Positions 25,055 through 33,383 of a stretch of 34,099 bases of DNA are shown here, in pieces. The stretch comes from an uncultured bacterium (GTDB lineage Bacteria; Chloroflexota; Anaerolineae; J036; Brachytrichaceae), in contig CAIQQO010000152.1 of assembly GCA_903873965.1 (NCBI GenBank), positions 1 to 34,099 of the forward strand. Direction: 5' to 3'. Position 1 is the first letter of the stretch, and the number at the start of each line of letters is the position of its first letter. Both the position numbers and the translations under genes were made by a program. The notes beneath the pieces were generated by a model that saw only the letters and a program-made list of their open reading frames with translations, was not told the origin of the DNA and made no database searches.

Positions 25055-26338
25055 TTACTTCGCGCTGCTGGCGCCTTCCATACCTTCCATCAATTGGGAT
25101 AGATACCAAACCTGCTGTTCGGTGGCTTTTTCGCCATCCTTCAGGAATACACTGCCATCCTGATAGTTCAGCGGTCCTTTGTACAGGTTGATGCTGCCAT
25201 CAGCAAGACCCTTGATCAAAGTGTCGACCTGAGCAGACTTGTCACCAAGACCCTTGCCGGGGAGGAAACCAACGGCCGATGTGTCAGGGTCGTTAATATT
25301 CTTCCAGTCTGGGGCATTCCAAGTAAACGATTGGGTGAGTGTCCCGGCCTGCGCCTTTTTCACGGCGTCAAGATAGGCAGGGCCCCAGTTGAAGTAGGGT
25401 GAACCCAGACATGCGTCCGGAGCCAGGTCACAGCCCTGCTTATAGTCATAGTGGACATAGAACACCTTCTTGCCCGCTTCGACCATCTTCTTGGCTTCGG
25501 TCGCCGCTTCCGGTGTATCGATACCAGACATCACGACATCGTAGCCGCCATTGAAGAAGTCATCGGCTACCTTGGTGGGATCCAATGTCACACCGGGAAT
25601 GTTGAACCAGAAGCCAATCCAAGTCACCTTAAACTGCAGGGCTTTGGCATCCTTCTTGAGGATGTTGGTCCAGCAATACTTGGCGCCAAGGAAGGCTGAG
25701 GAAGCCAGTCGGCGAGTCTCTTCGTTGATCAGCGGTCCGACAAAGCCAATCTTACCAGTCTGGGAACCCAGAGCAGCAGCACAACCCGCCATCATCTTGG
25801 TGAACTCCATTTGTCCCATGATGTTGATCAGGTTCTTCTGATCTTTGAAGTTCTTGCCCTCTTTCCAGGAATAGTCACCAGAGGTGTGAATCACTGGAAT
25901 GTCCGGGTGCTTCTTGGCAGTCTCGAGGGCATCATCTTTGAAGTCATCCGAATCAAAAATGATCATGTTCGCACCTTTGGCGATCAGGTCATCTGCGACT
26001 TGAGTACCTTTGGTGTTCGGGCGATCAGCGCTGTTGACTTTGTCGACGTAGTCATAGGTGAAACCAGGCAGCTTCGCCTTAACATAGTCCAGTGCTTCGT
26101 AGTTGGCCTGATTCCAACCCTTGTCGTTATAGGGACCGACGAGGATCATGCCAATCTTAAATGCGGATTTGGCGGTTGCAGCCGTAGCTTCGGGCGCCTT
26201 GGTGGCTTCTGAAGCCTTTGTAGCCTCTGGGGCCTTGGTGGCAGCCGGGGCAGCTGTGGGGGCTGCGCCGCCGCAAGCGCTGATCAGCAAGCTGGCAGCA
26301 GCCAACGCTGTCATCGACTTGAAAATCGTTAACTTCAT
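25055..26338 (-). CDS. BMP-family substrate-binding lipoprotein
   Basis: 427 residues. Signal peptide with lipobox LISAC (Cys at about 22), then an Ala/Thr/Pro-rich tether made of imperfect ATKAPE/ATKASE repeats, then the BMP (PnrA-like) periplasmic-binding domain from FKIGMILVGPYNDKGWNQANYE. NMIIFDSDDFKDD, PVIHTSGDYSW and VVMSGIDTPEA lie at the usual interlobe positions. It captures a sugar- or nucleoside-like ligand outside the cell and hands it to the permeases encoded downstream. GGAAGGAG lies directly before the ATG. Preceded by a ~220-base leader with predicted structure. Confidence 0.92.
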   Translation of the reverse strand: MKLTIFKSMTALAAASLLISACGGAAPTAAPAATKAPEATKASEATKAPEATAATAKSAFKIGMILVGPYNDKGWNQANYEALDYVKAKLPGFTYDYVDKVNSADRPNTKGTQVADDLIAKGANMIIFDSDDFKDDALETAKKHPDIPVIHTSGDYSWKEGKNFKDQKNLINIMGQMEFTKMMAGCAAALGSQTGKIGFVGPLINEETRRLASSAFLGAKYCWTNILKKDAKALQFKVTWIGFWFNIPGVTLDPTKVADDFFNGGYDVVMSGIDTPEAATEAKKMVEAGKKVFYVHYDYKQGCDLAPDACLGSPYFNWGPAYLDAVKKAQAGTLTQSFTWNAPDWKNINDPDTSAVGFLPGKGLGDKSAQVDTLIKGLADGSINLYKGPLNYQDGSVFLKDGEKATEQQVWYLSQLMEGMEGASSAK

Positions 26339-26444
26339 TTTTATCTCCTTCCTTCTCAGTCATCAATAAATGGTAAGTGCTTCACGTTTCTGTTCTGCAT
26401 GTGGATTATTGTTTAATACAACGCTCTTTTTTGCGATAGACACC

Positions 26445-26458
26445 TCCTGTAAACAGGA
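26445..26458. promoter_or_regulatory. 14-bp palindrome in the binding-protein leader
   Basis: TCCTGT-AA-ACAGGA is a near-perfect palindrome, about 110 bases upstream of the BMP start codon. It could be an operator or a leader hairpin. Confidence 0.35.
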
Positions 26459-26487
26459 TGCGACAACGACTAGCTGATAAATGAAAA

Positions 26488-26570
26488 ACGGGCTCGCGAT
26501 CATAATGACGTGCAAACAACACGACAACTCGGAACCCGTATCCTCTCGGATAGCAGACAATCTATTTATA
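26488..26570 (-). ncRNA. Candidate structured 5' leader of the BMP operon
   Basis: Read on the minus strand: TATAAA (26570-26565) as a possible -10, then an ATCC-GAGA-GGAT hairpin with a GNRA loop (26552-26539), an outer ACGGG/CCCGT pairing (26539-26535 with 26492-26488), and an internal CGTG/CACG hairpin (26523-26520 with 26512-26509). A short T-run follows the last strand. Covariation is unknown. It does not match a riboswitch I know. The rest of the 26339-26651 gap shows only the palindrome at 26445. Confidence 0.3.
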
Positions 26571-26651
26571 CATCAAATCCGCGAATGAGTTCGAGAGCGT
26601 AGTGTTACACACCCATCAACGCCGAAACATTGATCAAATGGCATCAATCGG

Positions 26652-27812
26652 TCAGCGCAAAAGCAAGTTGGCTACCTGTAAGCCATCGTAAGCCAAATCA
26701 TTGGGGGCTGTTGGCTGTCCCGGCCAGAGTCCACCTGGCGCTGCATGGAAAATAATAAAGTAGGTAACGTCCAGCGGGCCTACCGATGTTGTGATGGTGC
26801 GCACGGGAATACGATGAACCAGTTCGTCAAAGGGGGCAGTCACCTTGTCCACAACGGTCTTGCTGTTCACCATTTCAATCTCGTTGTAATAAGTACGCCA
26901 GTGCCCATCTTTATCAAATTCGAACACGATATTCAGATAGTCTTTGGCCCAGTCAAATGGCGAACTGTTATTCACCATGAACTGCAGCCATTTCGGGCCG
27001 GACTCGTTATAGAAGAAAAGGCGGTCGTAGTACAGTGAATTGCCGGACCGACCCCGTACTCCTTGCAGATGAACACCGGACATAATGCTGGACAGATTGG
27101 GATCACTATGACCCACAGCTTCAAGAATATCAATCTCAACATTGACATCCGCAAACGTTCGTTTGATGCGAGCGGCTTCGGCTTCTGGTAAACCCTTATC
27201 CTTCTGCAATGAATCGATATCCGCGGACAGCCGTTCCAGGTCTGCCAGAATCCACAAGCCCGCAAAGGTGTTATCGATACCTGTGGTGACTTTGATGCCT
27301 TTCACCGTCTTTTCGTGCATGCCGCGCGGTAATTTCAACGTCACTTCCATTCGGCTGAAACCGGCAGGGGGATAAACATGAAAGGCACTGCTTGCGAAAT
27401 CCTGCGCCACGATTCCAAGCCGATGCGCCTCCCGGACGATTGCGCTTCCCTTACGATCCAGCAATTCGCGCTCTTTCTTGGAAAGCCGGTGTACGTTCAG
27501 ATCAAGCATCTGACCATAGATCGCGTCGTCAATCACAGTGGGCTGAAATGGAAAACCGCCAAGATTGTCCGCAACCATGGCCGGTTCACCAAGACCCGTT
27601 ATGCCCCAGGCGCGACCATAGCCAATTCCAAACTGATTATTAGTGTGTCCACGGATGAAATCCTGCATGTCATTGAGGCGATAAAAAACTTGCCTGTTTT
27701 CGGACGCCTGTGCTACTGATGCTCGTGTGCCCAACCCTTCTACTACGAGTCCCAATCCGGCAAGAGCACTAAATTTAAGGAGTTCCCTTCGCGTCAATTT
27801 CCTAGTTTTCAT
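26652..27812 (-). CDS. Exported protein of unknown function with twin-arginine-type signal
   Basis: 386 residues from the ATG at 27812; a TTG would extend it by one residue. The N-terminus LTRRELLKFSALAGLGLV fits a Tat signal (RR then a hydrophobic stretch), followed by an Ala-rich cleavage region around residue 36. The mature part is rich in aromatic and Gly/Asn residues, has no Cys pair, and contains FFYNESGPKWLQFMVNNSSPFDWAKD and YDGLQVANLLLR at the end. I recognise no enzyme motif. It is downstream of nothing obvious and transcribed toward the importer, 313 bases away. A sugar-related extracytoplasmic role is only a guess. Confidence 0.75.
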   Translation of the reverse strand: MKTRKLTRRELLKFSALAGLGLVVEGLGTRASVAQASENRQVFYRLNDMQDFIRGHTNNQFGIGYGRAWGITGLGEPAMVADNLGGFPFQPTVIDDAIYGQMLDLNVHRLSKKERELLDRKGSAIVREAHRLGIVAQDFASSAFHVYPPAGFSRMEVTLKLPRGMHEKTVKGIKVTTGIDNTFAGLWILADLERLSADIDSLQKDKGLPEAEAARIKRTFADVNVEIDILEAVGHSDPNLSSIMSGVHLQGVRGRSGNSLYYDRLFFYNESGPKWLQFMVNNSSPFDWAKDYLNIVFEFDKDGHWRTYYNEIEMVNSKTVVDKVTAPFDELVHRIPVRTITTSVGPLDVTYFIIFHAAPGGLWPGQPTAPNDLAYDGLQVANLLLR

Positions 27813-27859
27813 CAAACCATCAACTTACATCTATGCTCTATGTAATCATGTAAATCGAA

Positions 27860-27872
27860 TTGCCACTGGCAA
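27860..27872. promoter_or_regulatory. Inverted repeat upstream of the Tat-signal gene
   Basis: TTGCCA-C-TGGCAA, a perfect 6+6 bp inverted repeat, 48 bases upstream of the ATG. The spacing fits an operator near a promoter; no convincing -35/-10 pair was seen. Confidence 0.35.
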
Positions 27873-27973
27873 ACGAGGCGGATCACATATTAAAGAGTGA
27901 ATGAGGACAGTATAAATACAAGAACGAAAAAAGCAACGAGTCAGTTTCACGATCACAAAAGCCAAGGGGAAAC

Positions 27974-28002
27974 AAAAAAGCGACCATTTGATTGATCGCT
28001 TT
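27974..28002 (-). terminator. Rho-independent terminator of the tRNA gene
   Basis: On the minus strand AAAGCGATCA pairs with TGGTCGCTTT around a short loop, followed by a T-run of six. It begins about ten bases after the tRNA 3' end. Confidence 0.85.
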
Positions 28003-28011
28003 CCTTGTCAA

Positions 28012-28083
<72 letters not shown>

Positions 28084-28123
28084 GACTCATTGTGAGATTG
28101 ATCTTGCCAACTCAGCGGGTTGG

Positions 28124-28152
28124 ATTTTAGCAGCATTCCACGACATTGACAA
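28124..28152 (-). promoter_or_regulatory. Sigma-70-type promoter of the tRNA-Lys gene
   Basis: On the minus strand TTGTCA (28152-28147), a 17-base spacer and TAAAAT (28129-28124), about 40 bases upstream of the tRNA 5' end. Confidence 0.75.
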
Positions 28153-28301
28153 GTCTTTTTTTACTATTCCACCACTTTCACATCAGGAACTCAGACGCTG
28201 TTGGGTCAAGAACTCTCTGCAGTTGGTTCTGACTATGTCCTTACGGAAACCTCGCCCCCAAGTGCGTTGATATAAATATCGCTCTGATTGTATATTTTCT
28301 C

Positions 28302-28331
28302 TTGACAAACGCTCAGTCATTATGGTTTACT
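28302..28331 (+). promoter_or_regulatory. Candidate distal promoter for the Tad operon
   Basis: TTGACA (28302-28307), an 18-base spacer and TTTACT (28326-28331). Perfect -35, weak -10. It would give a ~290-base leader that contains a CTGAAATTTCAG palindrome (28386-28397). Confidence 0.4.
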
Positions 28332-28463
28332 CATCCCGCGGATTGGTATTATGATCAGTGCGGTCAGTCATATTGGGCTTTTTCACTGAAATTTCAGGCT
28401 ATTGGAGCATTGAGCATGTGGTGATTAAACAAAGGGAATATACCGGATTCCAGTCATCGTGTA

Positions 28464-28492
28464 TTGAATAGGCATAACTGCTAATTTACTAT
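28464..28492 (+). promoter_or_regulatory. Candidate proximal promoter for the Tad operon
   Basis: TTGAAT (28464-28469), a 17-base spacer and TACTAT (28487-28492). Transcription would start at about 28499, immediately before the dyad at 28501-28519. Confidence 0.5.
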
Positions 28493-28500
28493 GCAACTCT

Positions 28501-28519
28501 TATAACGAGAATCGTTATC
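28501..28519 (+). promoter_or_regulatory. Fur-like box overlapping the Tad operon start
   Basis: TATAACGAGAATCGTTATC contains a perfect ATAACGA-GAA-TCGTTAT inverted repeat and agrees with the classic 19-bp Fur consensus at 15 of 19 positions. A direct repeat of AGTCTACGA follows at 28522-28530 and 28549-28557. A Fur/Zur/PerR-family protein is suggested but not shown; the metal is unknown. Confidence 0.45.
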
Positions 28520-28624
28520 ATAGTCTACGATTAAATCTATAAGTTGAGAGTCTACGAGTGGCAGTTTGTACATAAATAGTGGTTTATCGGTTATAGACAT
28601 TGTTAGGCAGGATTAGTCATACAT

Positions 28625-29701
28625 ATGGAAAACCTCCTCAGTTTAGGACAAAGTCTTAATGCGCCAGTGCTGCTACTGGGTATTGGAGCTGGGGTTACTA
28701 TCTTTATTCTGTTCGTCGCTATTCTATTTCCCTCCTCGGGCAAACCCAAAAGCGCCTCCGCAACCGTATCCTCGACAATGCGGAAATTTGAAGGTCTACA
28801 GGCTAGGTTAGACAAAGCCCAAATGGAAGTGACGGCCAAGGAATACATCCGGCGCAGTTTGACCTATGGTATCCCGGTTGGTATTGGCCTGGCATTGTTG
28901 ATTGGTTCAGTTTCGCTGATAGGTGTTGGCATCCTGGCCGGCTTCATGGTGACATGGACAAATCTTGAACAGGAACGCGACAAAAAACTAGTCAAGTACA
29001 CCAAACAACTGGCTAGCGCATGCGACACGATTCGAACTGCCTATGGCGTCAATCCTTCACTCAAGAAGGCCCTAGAGGCAGTGGCGGAATATGCTCAATC
29101 GCCTGTACGTGAAGACTTTCACGAGATACTACTGGCAGCAAGCCAGGAGCGCTTTGTGGAAGGCCTGCAGCTGGTTGCAGAACGCCGCCGGTCTATCGTT
29201 TTTGATACGGTATCCACTAGCCTGATTCGCGCCAGCGAAGCCAGTGGTGAGGTCAACGACATGCTGGTGCGCCTGGCCGATTCAACCCGGCAGAATGTCG
29301 GTGCGTTCGAAGATGCACTCACAAGCCAGTTGAACGCGCGATCGAGCATTACGTGGGGAACCTACGGCCCGTGGTTGATTTTCTGCATTTTCCGTTTTAT
29401 GACATTGGGGCTTGGCCTGATGACAGCAGGAAGCGGTGGTAACATCTTCGGCCCATTAACCAGTTTCTTTACCACGCCCGGTGGAAATGTTTTGGCACTG
29501 GTCGCAGCTTCGATTTCAATCTCAGTGTATCGCAGCGCAACCATGATTTCACAACGCGGCCTGGTAGTACGACGTGTCTCAATGACTGAGGCTACCCAGG
29601 CGGTTCGCAGCGGGCAACGACCGATTTCAGGCCAGGGAGCACCAGGATTTAGCGGACAAACCCGCAATGTCACAACAGGCACCGGAGGCAATCGTGGTTG
29701 A
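28625..29701 (+). CDS. tadB: TadB-like inner-membrane platform protein (type II secretion F domain)
   Basis: 358 residues. One helix near the N-terminus (~14-36), a helix pair at ~80-108, the cytoplasmic F domain (~128-250) with QLASACDTIRTAYGVNPSLKKALE and RASEASGEVNDMLVRLA, then two helices near the C-terminus. TadB forms the platform on which the TadA ATPase drives pilus assembly. A disordered Gly/Gln/Arg tail of ~30 residues ends the protein. First gene of the operon, overlapping tadC by eight bases. The F-domain call is firm; TadB rather than another GspF-type protein rests on the tandem with TadC. Confidence 0.85.
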   Translation: MENLLSLGQSLNAPVLLLGIGAGVTIFILFVAILFPSSGKPKSASATVSSTMRKFEGLQARLDKAQMEVTAKEYIRRSLTYGIPVGIGLALLIGSVSLIGVGILAGFMVTWTNLEQERDKKLVKYTKQLASACDTIRTAYGVNPSLKKALEAVAEYAQSPVREDFHEILLAASQERFVEGLQLVAERRRSIVFDTVSTSLIRASEASGEVNDMLVRLADSTRQNVGAFEDALTSQLNARSSITWGTYGPWLIFCIFRFMTLGLGLMTAGSGGNIFGPLTSFFTTPGGNVLALVAASISISVYRSATMISQRGLVVRRVSMTEATQAVRSGQRPISGQGAPGFSGQTRNVTTGTGGNRG

Positions 29702-30671
29702 TCTTCTATACCTTCTCGCCGCAGTCGCTGTCTTCCTCTTGTTTGCCGGCGTCATGATGCCGCGCGGATCGAAAAAGACTGATGCCACCGTGGTGTCAGA
29801 AGTCATACCGTCACAATATCGTGCCAGGAGCATTGGAAAGAGCAAGACACTTGAGCCGATTGCCAAAGCTGGTGTTCGTCGCGCGATGAAGCCGGATGGC
29901 GACAATGCCAAGTACTTGCGGCAATTGAAGCAAGCCAACTGGTTCTGGGAGCCTGGAGAACCGACCAAACCTAATCCGAATGCACCTTTCTGGAACCTTG
30001 AGACACTATGGAGCCAGAAGATTTTCAATGGCGTGCTTTGGGGTGGGCTTATTGCTGCGTTGATCACCGCATATGGTTTCTACACGAGCTTTTCCCAGAA
30101 CACGTCGGTCATCCCTTATCTTGCCGGTGCAGCCGCGCTAGGTGGCGCAATCGGTTTCTTCCAGTTCGGATCACCAGATGGCGCGTTAGCTGGAGCTGCA
30201 GCAAAACGCCAGCAGGAACTGGCACTTGAGATGGGTTACCGCATCCCGGAGCTGCGCGGTGATGTTATGGCCGGCACAACCATTCAACGCGCCATACGCA
30301 ATATGTCGCGACGTCCGGGTGGGCCGTTCGTTGAGGAGCTGCGCCGCGCGGTCATGGTGCTGGATGTTACAAAGGATGATGTGCTGGCGATGGATCAGTT
30401 GATCGAGCGCAACGTGGGCAACGAACTTGTCATTGAGTTTGCGAACAACCTGAAGATGGTCTCTCGGCAGGGAGGTCAAATCGGCCCGGTATTGAATATC
30501 TTGGCCGACCTGGCTCAGGAACGTTTACGACTGCAGATTCAGTCACAGGCGCGCAAGAACCTGCAGGAAATGACCCGACCCATTGGTTTGAGCAGCATGA
30601 TGATCACCACCATGTTGATTATTGTGCCAGCCATGGCGGGCGTCATGGGAAGCATCGGTGGCGGCAAGTAA
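29694..30671 (+). CDS. tadC: TadC-like inner-membrane platform protein
   Basis: 325 residues from the GTG at 29694. An ATG at 29667 is in frame, but GGAGG at 29684-29688 lies five bases before the GTG and the GTG start gives a clean N-terminal helix (VVDLLYLLAAVAVFLLFAGV). Two helices follow at ~105-150, then an F domain with MGYRIPELRGDVMAGTTIQRAIRN and VSRQGGQIGPVLNILADLAQERLRL, then a C-terminal helix rich in Met/Ile. Partner of TadB in the pilus platform. Overlaps the tadB stop by eight bases. Confidence 0.83.
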   Translation: MVDLLYLLAAVAVFLLFAGVMMPRGSKKTDATVVSEVIPSQYRARSIGKSKTLEPIAKAGVRRAMKPDGDNAKYLRQLKQANWFWEPGEPTKPNPNAPFWNLETLWSQKIFNGVLWGGLIAALITAYGFYTSFSQNTSVIPYLAGAAALGGAIGFFQFGSPDGALAGAAAKRQQELALEMGYRIPELRGDVMAGTTIQRAIRNMSRRPGGPFVEELRRAVMVLDVTKDDVLAMDQLIERNVGNELVIEFANNLKMVSRQGGQIGPVLNILADLAQERLRLQIQSQARKNLQEMTRPIGLSSMMITTMLIIVPAMAGVMGSIGGGK

Positions 30672-30736
30672 ACATATTCCATTTACACGTTATGTTAATC
30701 GTTGTGCAACGATGATATCGGTCAAGGAGAGAGCAG

Positions 30737-30952
30737 ATGATGACGAATAAGTTGAATGACTGGACCGTCCGAATTGCTCTGGCGATTCAGAAACTCGAGC
30801 GTGGCGACGCCGATAGTTCCGGATCGACCATACGCACAGTAGGCGTCGTTGCACTCGTCCTGATTGTGGTTGCCGTGCTGGGAATAGCCATTTATTCAGT
30901 TGCTTCCAATACCGCCGGCACCATTAATAGCACCAACTACAACTTCAAGTAG
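30737..30952 (+). CDS. Small Flp-like pilin candidate
   Basis: 71 residues: a short charged N-terminus (about 28 residues ending ERGDADSSG), one hydrophobic helix (TVGVVALVLIVVAVLGIAIYSVA) and a short polar tail TAGTINSTNYNFK. Size and layout match Flp/Fap major pilins, in which a leader is cut near a Gly and the helix packs in the fibre. AAGGAGAG precedes the ATG. It is the only small gene directly after TadB/TadC, so it may be the pilus subunit. The usual EDG or GxxxxEY pilin motif is not clear, so homology is inferred from position and shape. Confidence 0.6.
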   Translation: MMTNKLNDWTVRIALAIQKLERGDADSSGSTIRTVGVVALVLIVVAVLGIAIYSVASNTAGTINSTNYNFK

Positions 30953-31034
30953 GACCAAACAGACAAGATCACTCGTGTCAGCCGACGCCCAGAATTCAAA
31001 GAATGACGCCGTTATTGGCATCTGGAATAATAAA

Positions 31035-31532
31035 ATGACAACACTCACCTTAATGGGAAAGTCGGTAATCCAATTTCTTTCTCGACCACACTTGCGATTG
31101 CGCAAGATTGCATCTCGAGTAGAAAGTGGCAGCATGGATGGTGGTAATACTTCCGACATCGAATACATCCCATTCCTGACTGGGTTAATGTTCTTCGGCT
31201 TGATGATCGCTCTTGTCGGTTTCTATCGTGTCGGTGCGAGCTACGCAACTCAGTTTGCTGCTCAGGTAGGTTCAGTCGCGCCTGACGACGGAAACGCCGC
31301 TATGGCTGCGATGTGGACGGCTTGGACGGGTGCAAATGCCCCGGCCGATGGTTTTTCGACCAACGATCAAACGCGCAGTGTTAGCAGCAACCTCAGTACA
31401 TCGAAGTCGTTCAATGTCGGCGTCCTGGGCGCATATAGCTTTGATATTTCATCTGGGACTGATTTGCGTGTGCGCGCAGAACGGTTTTACCCCGGGCAAC
31501 CGGTGTGTGTACCAGGCAATTGCAATGAATGA
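31035..31532 (+). CDS. TadE/TadF-like pseudopilin A (membrane-anchored)
   Basis: 165 residues from the ATG at 31035; an ATG at 31053 is also possible and signals are weak. A basic N-terminus (RPHLRLRKIASRVESG), a polar stretch with DIEYIPF, one transmembrane helix (LTGLMFFGLMIALVGFYRVG) and a Gly/Ser/Thr-rich extracytoplasmic part ending CVPGNCNE. TadE-like proteins share this single-helix shape and are minor pilins. The RVESG before the helix recurs in the next proteins of the operon. It overlaps the next gene by eight bases. Two Cys at the C-terminus could form a disulfide. Confidence 0.6.
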   Translation: MTTLTLMGKSVIQFLSRPHLRLRKIASRVESGSMDGGNTSDIEYIPFLTGLMFFGLMIALVGFYRVGASYATQFAAQVGSVAPDDGNAAMAAMWTAWTGANAPADGFSTNDQTRSVSSNLSTSKSFNVGVLGAYSFDISSGTDLRVRAERFYPGQPVCVPGNCNE

Positions 31533-32052
31533 TGGAATCGGTCAAAATACGCATTACGGGAGTCATGCACATTCACCATCGAGCGTAAAGCAAGCCGATC
31601 GGGGATTGCGCATCACGCCTTTATTGCGTTTTCTCCAACGAGTGGAAAGTGGTGAAGACTCGAGTTTTGAGTTCACAACACTGATTGTTCCGATGATCCT
31701 CATGATCCTGCTTGTTGCGTTCGCAACTATTGTGCGCGCCTCACAAATGCCCATCTGGACCGCGGCTAGTGAGTGCGCGCATGGTGCGATTTCTTCAGAA
31801 ACCGAATCTGTTGGAAGGGCTCAAGGCACTCAGGCAGCCATGGATTCGCTGCAGGGCAATGCCATCGACCAATCTTCCGTTCAAGTTCTGATTTCTGGCA
31901 ATTGGGTACCGGATTCACCCATCACGTGCGAAGTTAAATACAACATTGACGTGCATAATCTGGCGTTTGTCTCGGAATTGACTGGCGGTTATGTACCCAT
32001 GTCAGCCCAGATTACGCTCAGAATGGAACCCTACAAGTCCAAGTGGCAATAG
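31525..32052 (+). CDS. TadE/TadF-like pseudopilin B (membrane-anchored)
   Basis: 175 residues from the ATG at 31525, eight bases before the previous stop. N-terminus of ~40 polar residues ending LQRVESGEDSSFEF, one helix (TLIVPMILMILLVAFATIV), then ~110 residues outside including two Cys (ASECAHG, ITCEVKY). The SFEFTTLIVP block is close to the TadE consensus of acidic residue, Phe and hydrophobic run. Proposed minor pilin of the Tad apparatus. The longer upstream frame from 31330 lies inside the previous gene and is rejected as start. Confidence 0.65.
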   Translation: MNDGIGQNTHYGSHAHSPSSVKQADRGLRITPLLRFLQRVESGEDSSFEFTTLIVPMILMILLVAFATIVRASQMPIWTAASECAHGAISSETESVGRAQGTQAAMDSLQGNAIDQSSVQVLISGNWVPDSPITCEVKYNIDVHNLAFVSELTGGYVPMSAQITLRMEPYKSKWQ

Positions 32053-32053
32053 T

Positions 32054-32530
32054 ATGAACGGTAATAAGACGAGTTTCACAGCCGCTCTTAAGCGAATGGC
32101 GGAATCCGGTTACACCGTCGCATTCCAGTCCATCTATTACACCATCCTGCTATTCATCTTCTTTGCACTGATCTTTGATTTTGGTAATGTGGGTTATGCC
32201 TATACGGTCACCAGCAACGCTGCCCGCTTGGCTGCACAAGATGCCGCCAAGAATATTGACCCGGAAGCCTTCATCAATGATCAGGAAATCCGGCTTGGCG
32301 CAAACGCCATTGAGCGGGCACAGGAATTAGTAAGCGGAATGACCGATGGTAAATTGCAGGTAACCGAGTTAACAATTAGTAGGCTGGATAGAAGAGACGT
32401 GATTATTGTTAGAGCAATGTCATATGCAAGTCTGCCGGTTCTCAGCTCGCTGTTTGGCATGCAACCAGTTCCGATTCCGGTAAGTGCCTACGCAGAACCT
32501 GCATATGGAATCAGTGAGGAAGGTCAGTAA
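32054..32530 (+). CDS. TadE/TadF-like pseudopilin C (membrane-anchored)
   Basis: 158 residues from the ATG at 32054, one base after the preceding stop. LKRMAESGYTVAFQS leads into a helix (YYTILLFIFFALIFDFGNVG) followed by AYTVTSNAARLAAQDAAKNID, the Ala-rich post-helix segment typical of TadE/TadG-like proteins. The external part has no Cys. Likely a minor pilin or pilus-tip component; the third of three successive single-helix proteins. Start chosen by position; an upstream ATG at 31991 lies in the previous gene. Confidence 0.7.
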   Translation: MNGNKTSFTAALKRMAESGYTVAFQSIYYTILLFIFFALIFDFGNVGYAYTVTSNAARLAAQDAAKNIDPEAFINDQEIRLGANAIERAQELVSGMTDGKLQVTELTISRLDRRDVIIVRAMSYASLPVLSSLFGMQPVPIPVSAYAEPAYGISEEGQ

Positions 32531-32531
32531 A

Positions 32532-33383
32532 GTGAAGTTTCAACAGCTTAAGAAAAGGTTGACTAAACAATCCCCCGAGAAACCGGAGGTTGCGCCAGAA
32601 ACAGAACCCGGCTACCAGCCGAGTTACCGCGAGTCAGATTATAGGCGCCCCCTGTTCTTTAGGCTTACTTCGCTATCCCGCTTTATGCTTGGAGTGGCAT
32701 TGTTGATGTTGACCGGGGTCGCCATACTCGCATTTGGACGCGTAATCGATTCGACTAACGGCACGCAAAAGCTGTCCGATCGGATGCCCATGCAACCGGA
32801 TGTGATCATCTATGACCAACTCACGCCGACGCCAACGCGTAAGTCTCGCCCAACAGCAGCACCACTGCCTACTTTAGCGCCGACGGTCGTCGCTGCAACA
32901 ATTGACCCCAACCGCGCCACCTGGGCGGGAAAGCTTATTACACAGACTGACGGCACTCTATTGGCCCCACGTGACGTTATAGCCAAGGCAGCCGCGGACA
33001 TCGGTACTTACTACAGTATTCAACGCGATATGCCCCTTGCAGATTATGAGCAGAAACATAATAACCTTCTAGCAACTTACTTCACCGATAAGGCACTGGA
33101 TTACATGCGTGCACTGGACGCTGGTCGCACCACGTATGAGATGAACAGGGCTGGACGCTTCTCAATAGAAATTCGGCGTTTTTCGCCAGACGGACTAAGT
33201 GCCTCGGCAGGGATCATCAAGCGCGATTGGGTTTCAGATGTATATGATCTGGGAACCAAAGAGTTGCTGGTGCGTGGTAAGTCCAGCAATGACACACTCA
33301 CACTAACCACAATCAGGTATGACGCGGCGAGCGGGCGTTGGAAATTCGCTTCGATCGACGAAGTCATGGAGTTGACACCATGA
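32532..33383 (+). CDS. Bitopic membrane protein with NTF2-like extracytoplasmic domain
   Basis: 283 residues from the GTG at 32532, with GGAAGG about eight bases upstream. ~50 charged cytoplasmic residues, a helix ([19 protein letters not shown], ~50-70), a Thr/Pro linker ([18 protein letters not shown]), then ~175 residues outside. The latter starts [22 protein letters not shown] and ends with paired strands ([19 protein letters not shown]) like the NTF2/VirB8-type scaffold proteins. This fold is an inference from the alpha then long beta layout. Its place in the Tad operon suggests an assembly role. No Cys. Confidence 0.6.
   Translation: MKFQQLKKRLTKQSPEKPEVAPETEPGYQPSYRESDYRRPLFFRLTSLSRFMLGVALLMLTGVAILAFGRVIDSTNGTQKLSDRMPMQPDVIIYDQLTPTPTRKSRPTAAPLPTLAPTVVAATIDPNRATWAGKLITQTDGTLLAPRDVIAKAAADIGTYYSIQRDMPLADYEQKHNNLLATYFTDKALDYMRALDAGRTTYEMNRAGRFSIEIRRFSPDGLSASAGIIKRDWVSDVYDLGTKELLVRGKSSNDTLTLTTIRYDAASGRWKFASIDEVMELTP

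Noticed and set aside
26363-26560. Minus-strand 65-residue frame in the BMP leader
   Set aside because: No ribosome binding site at its start and it overlaps the predicted leader structure; composition unlike a protein gene.
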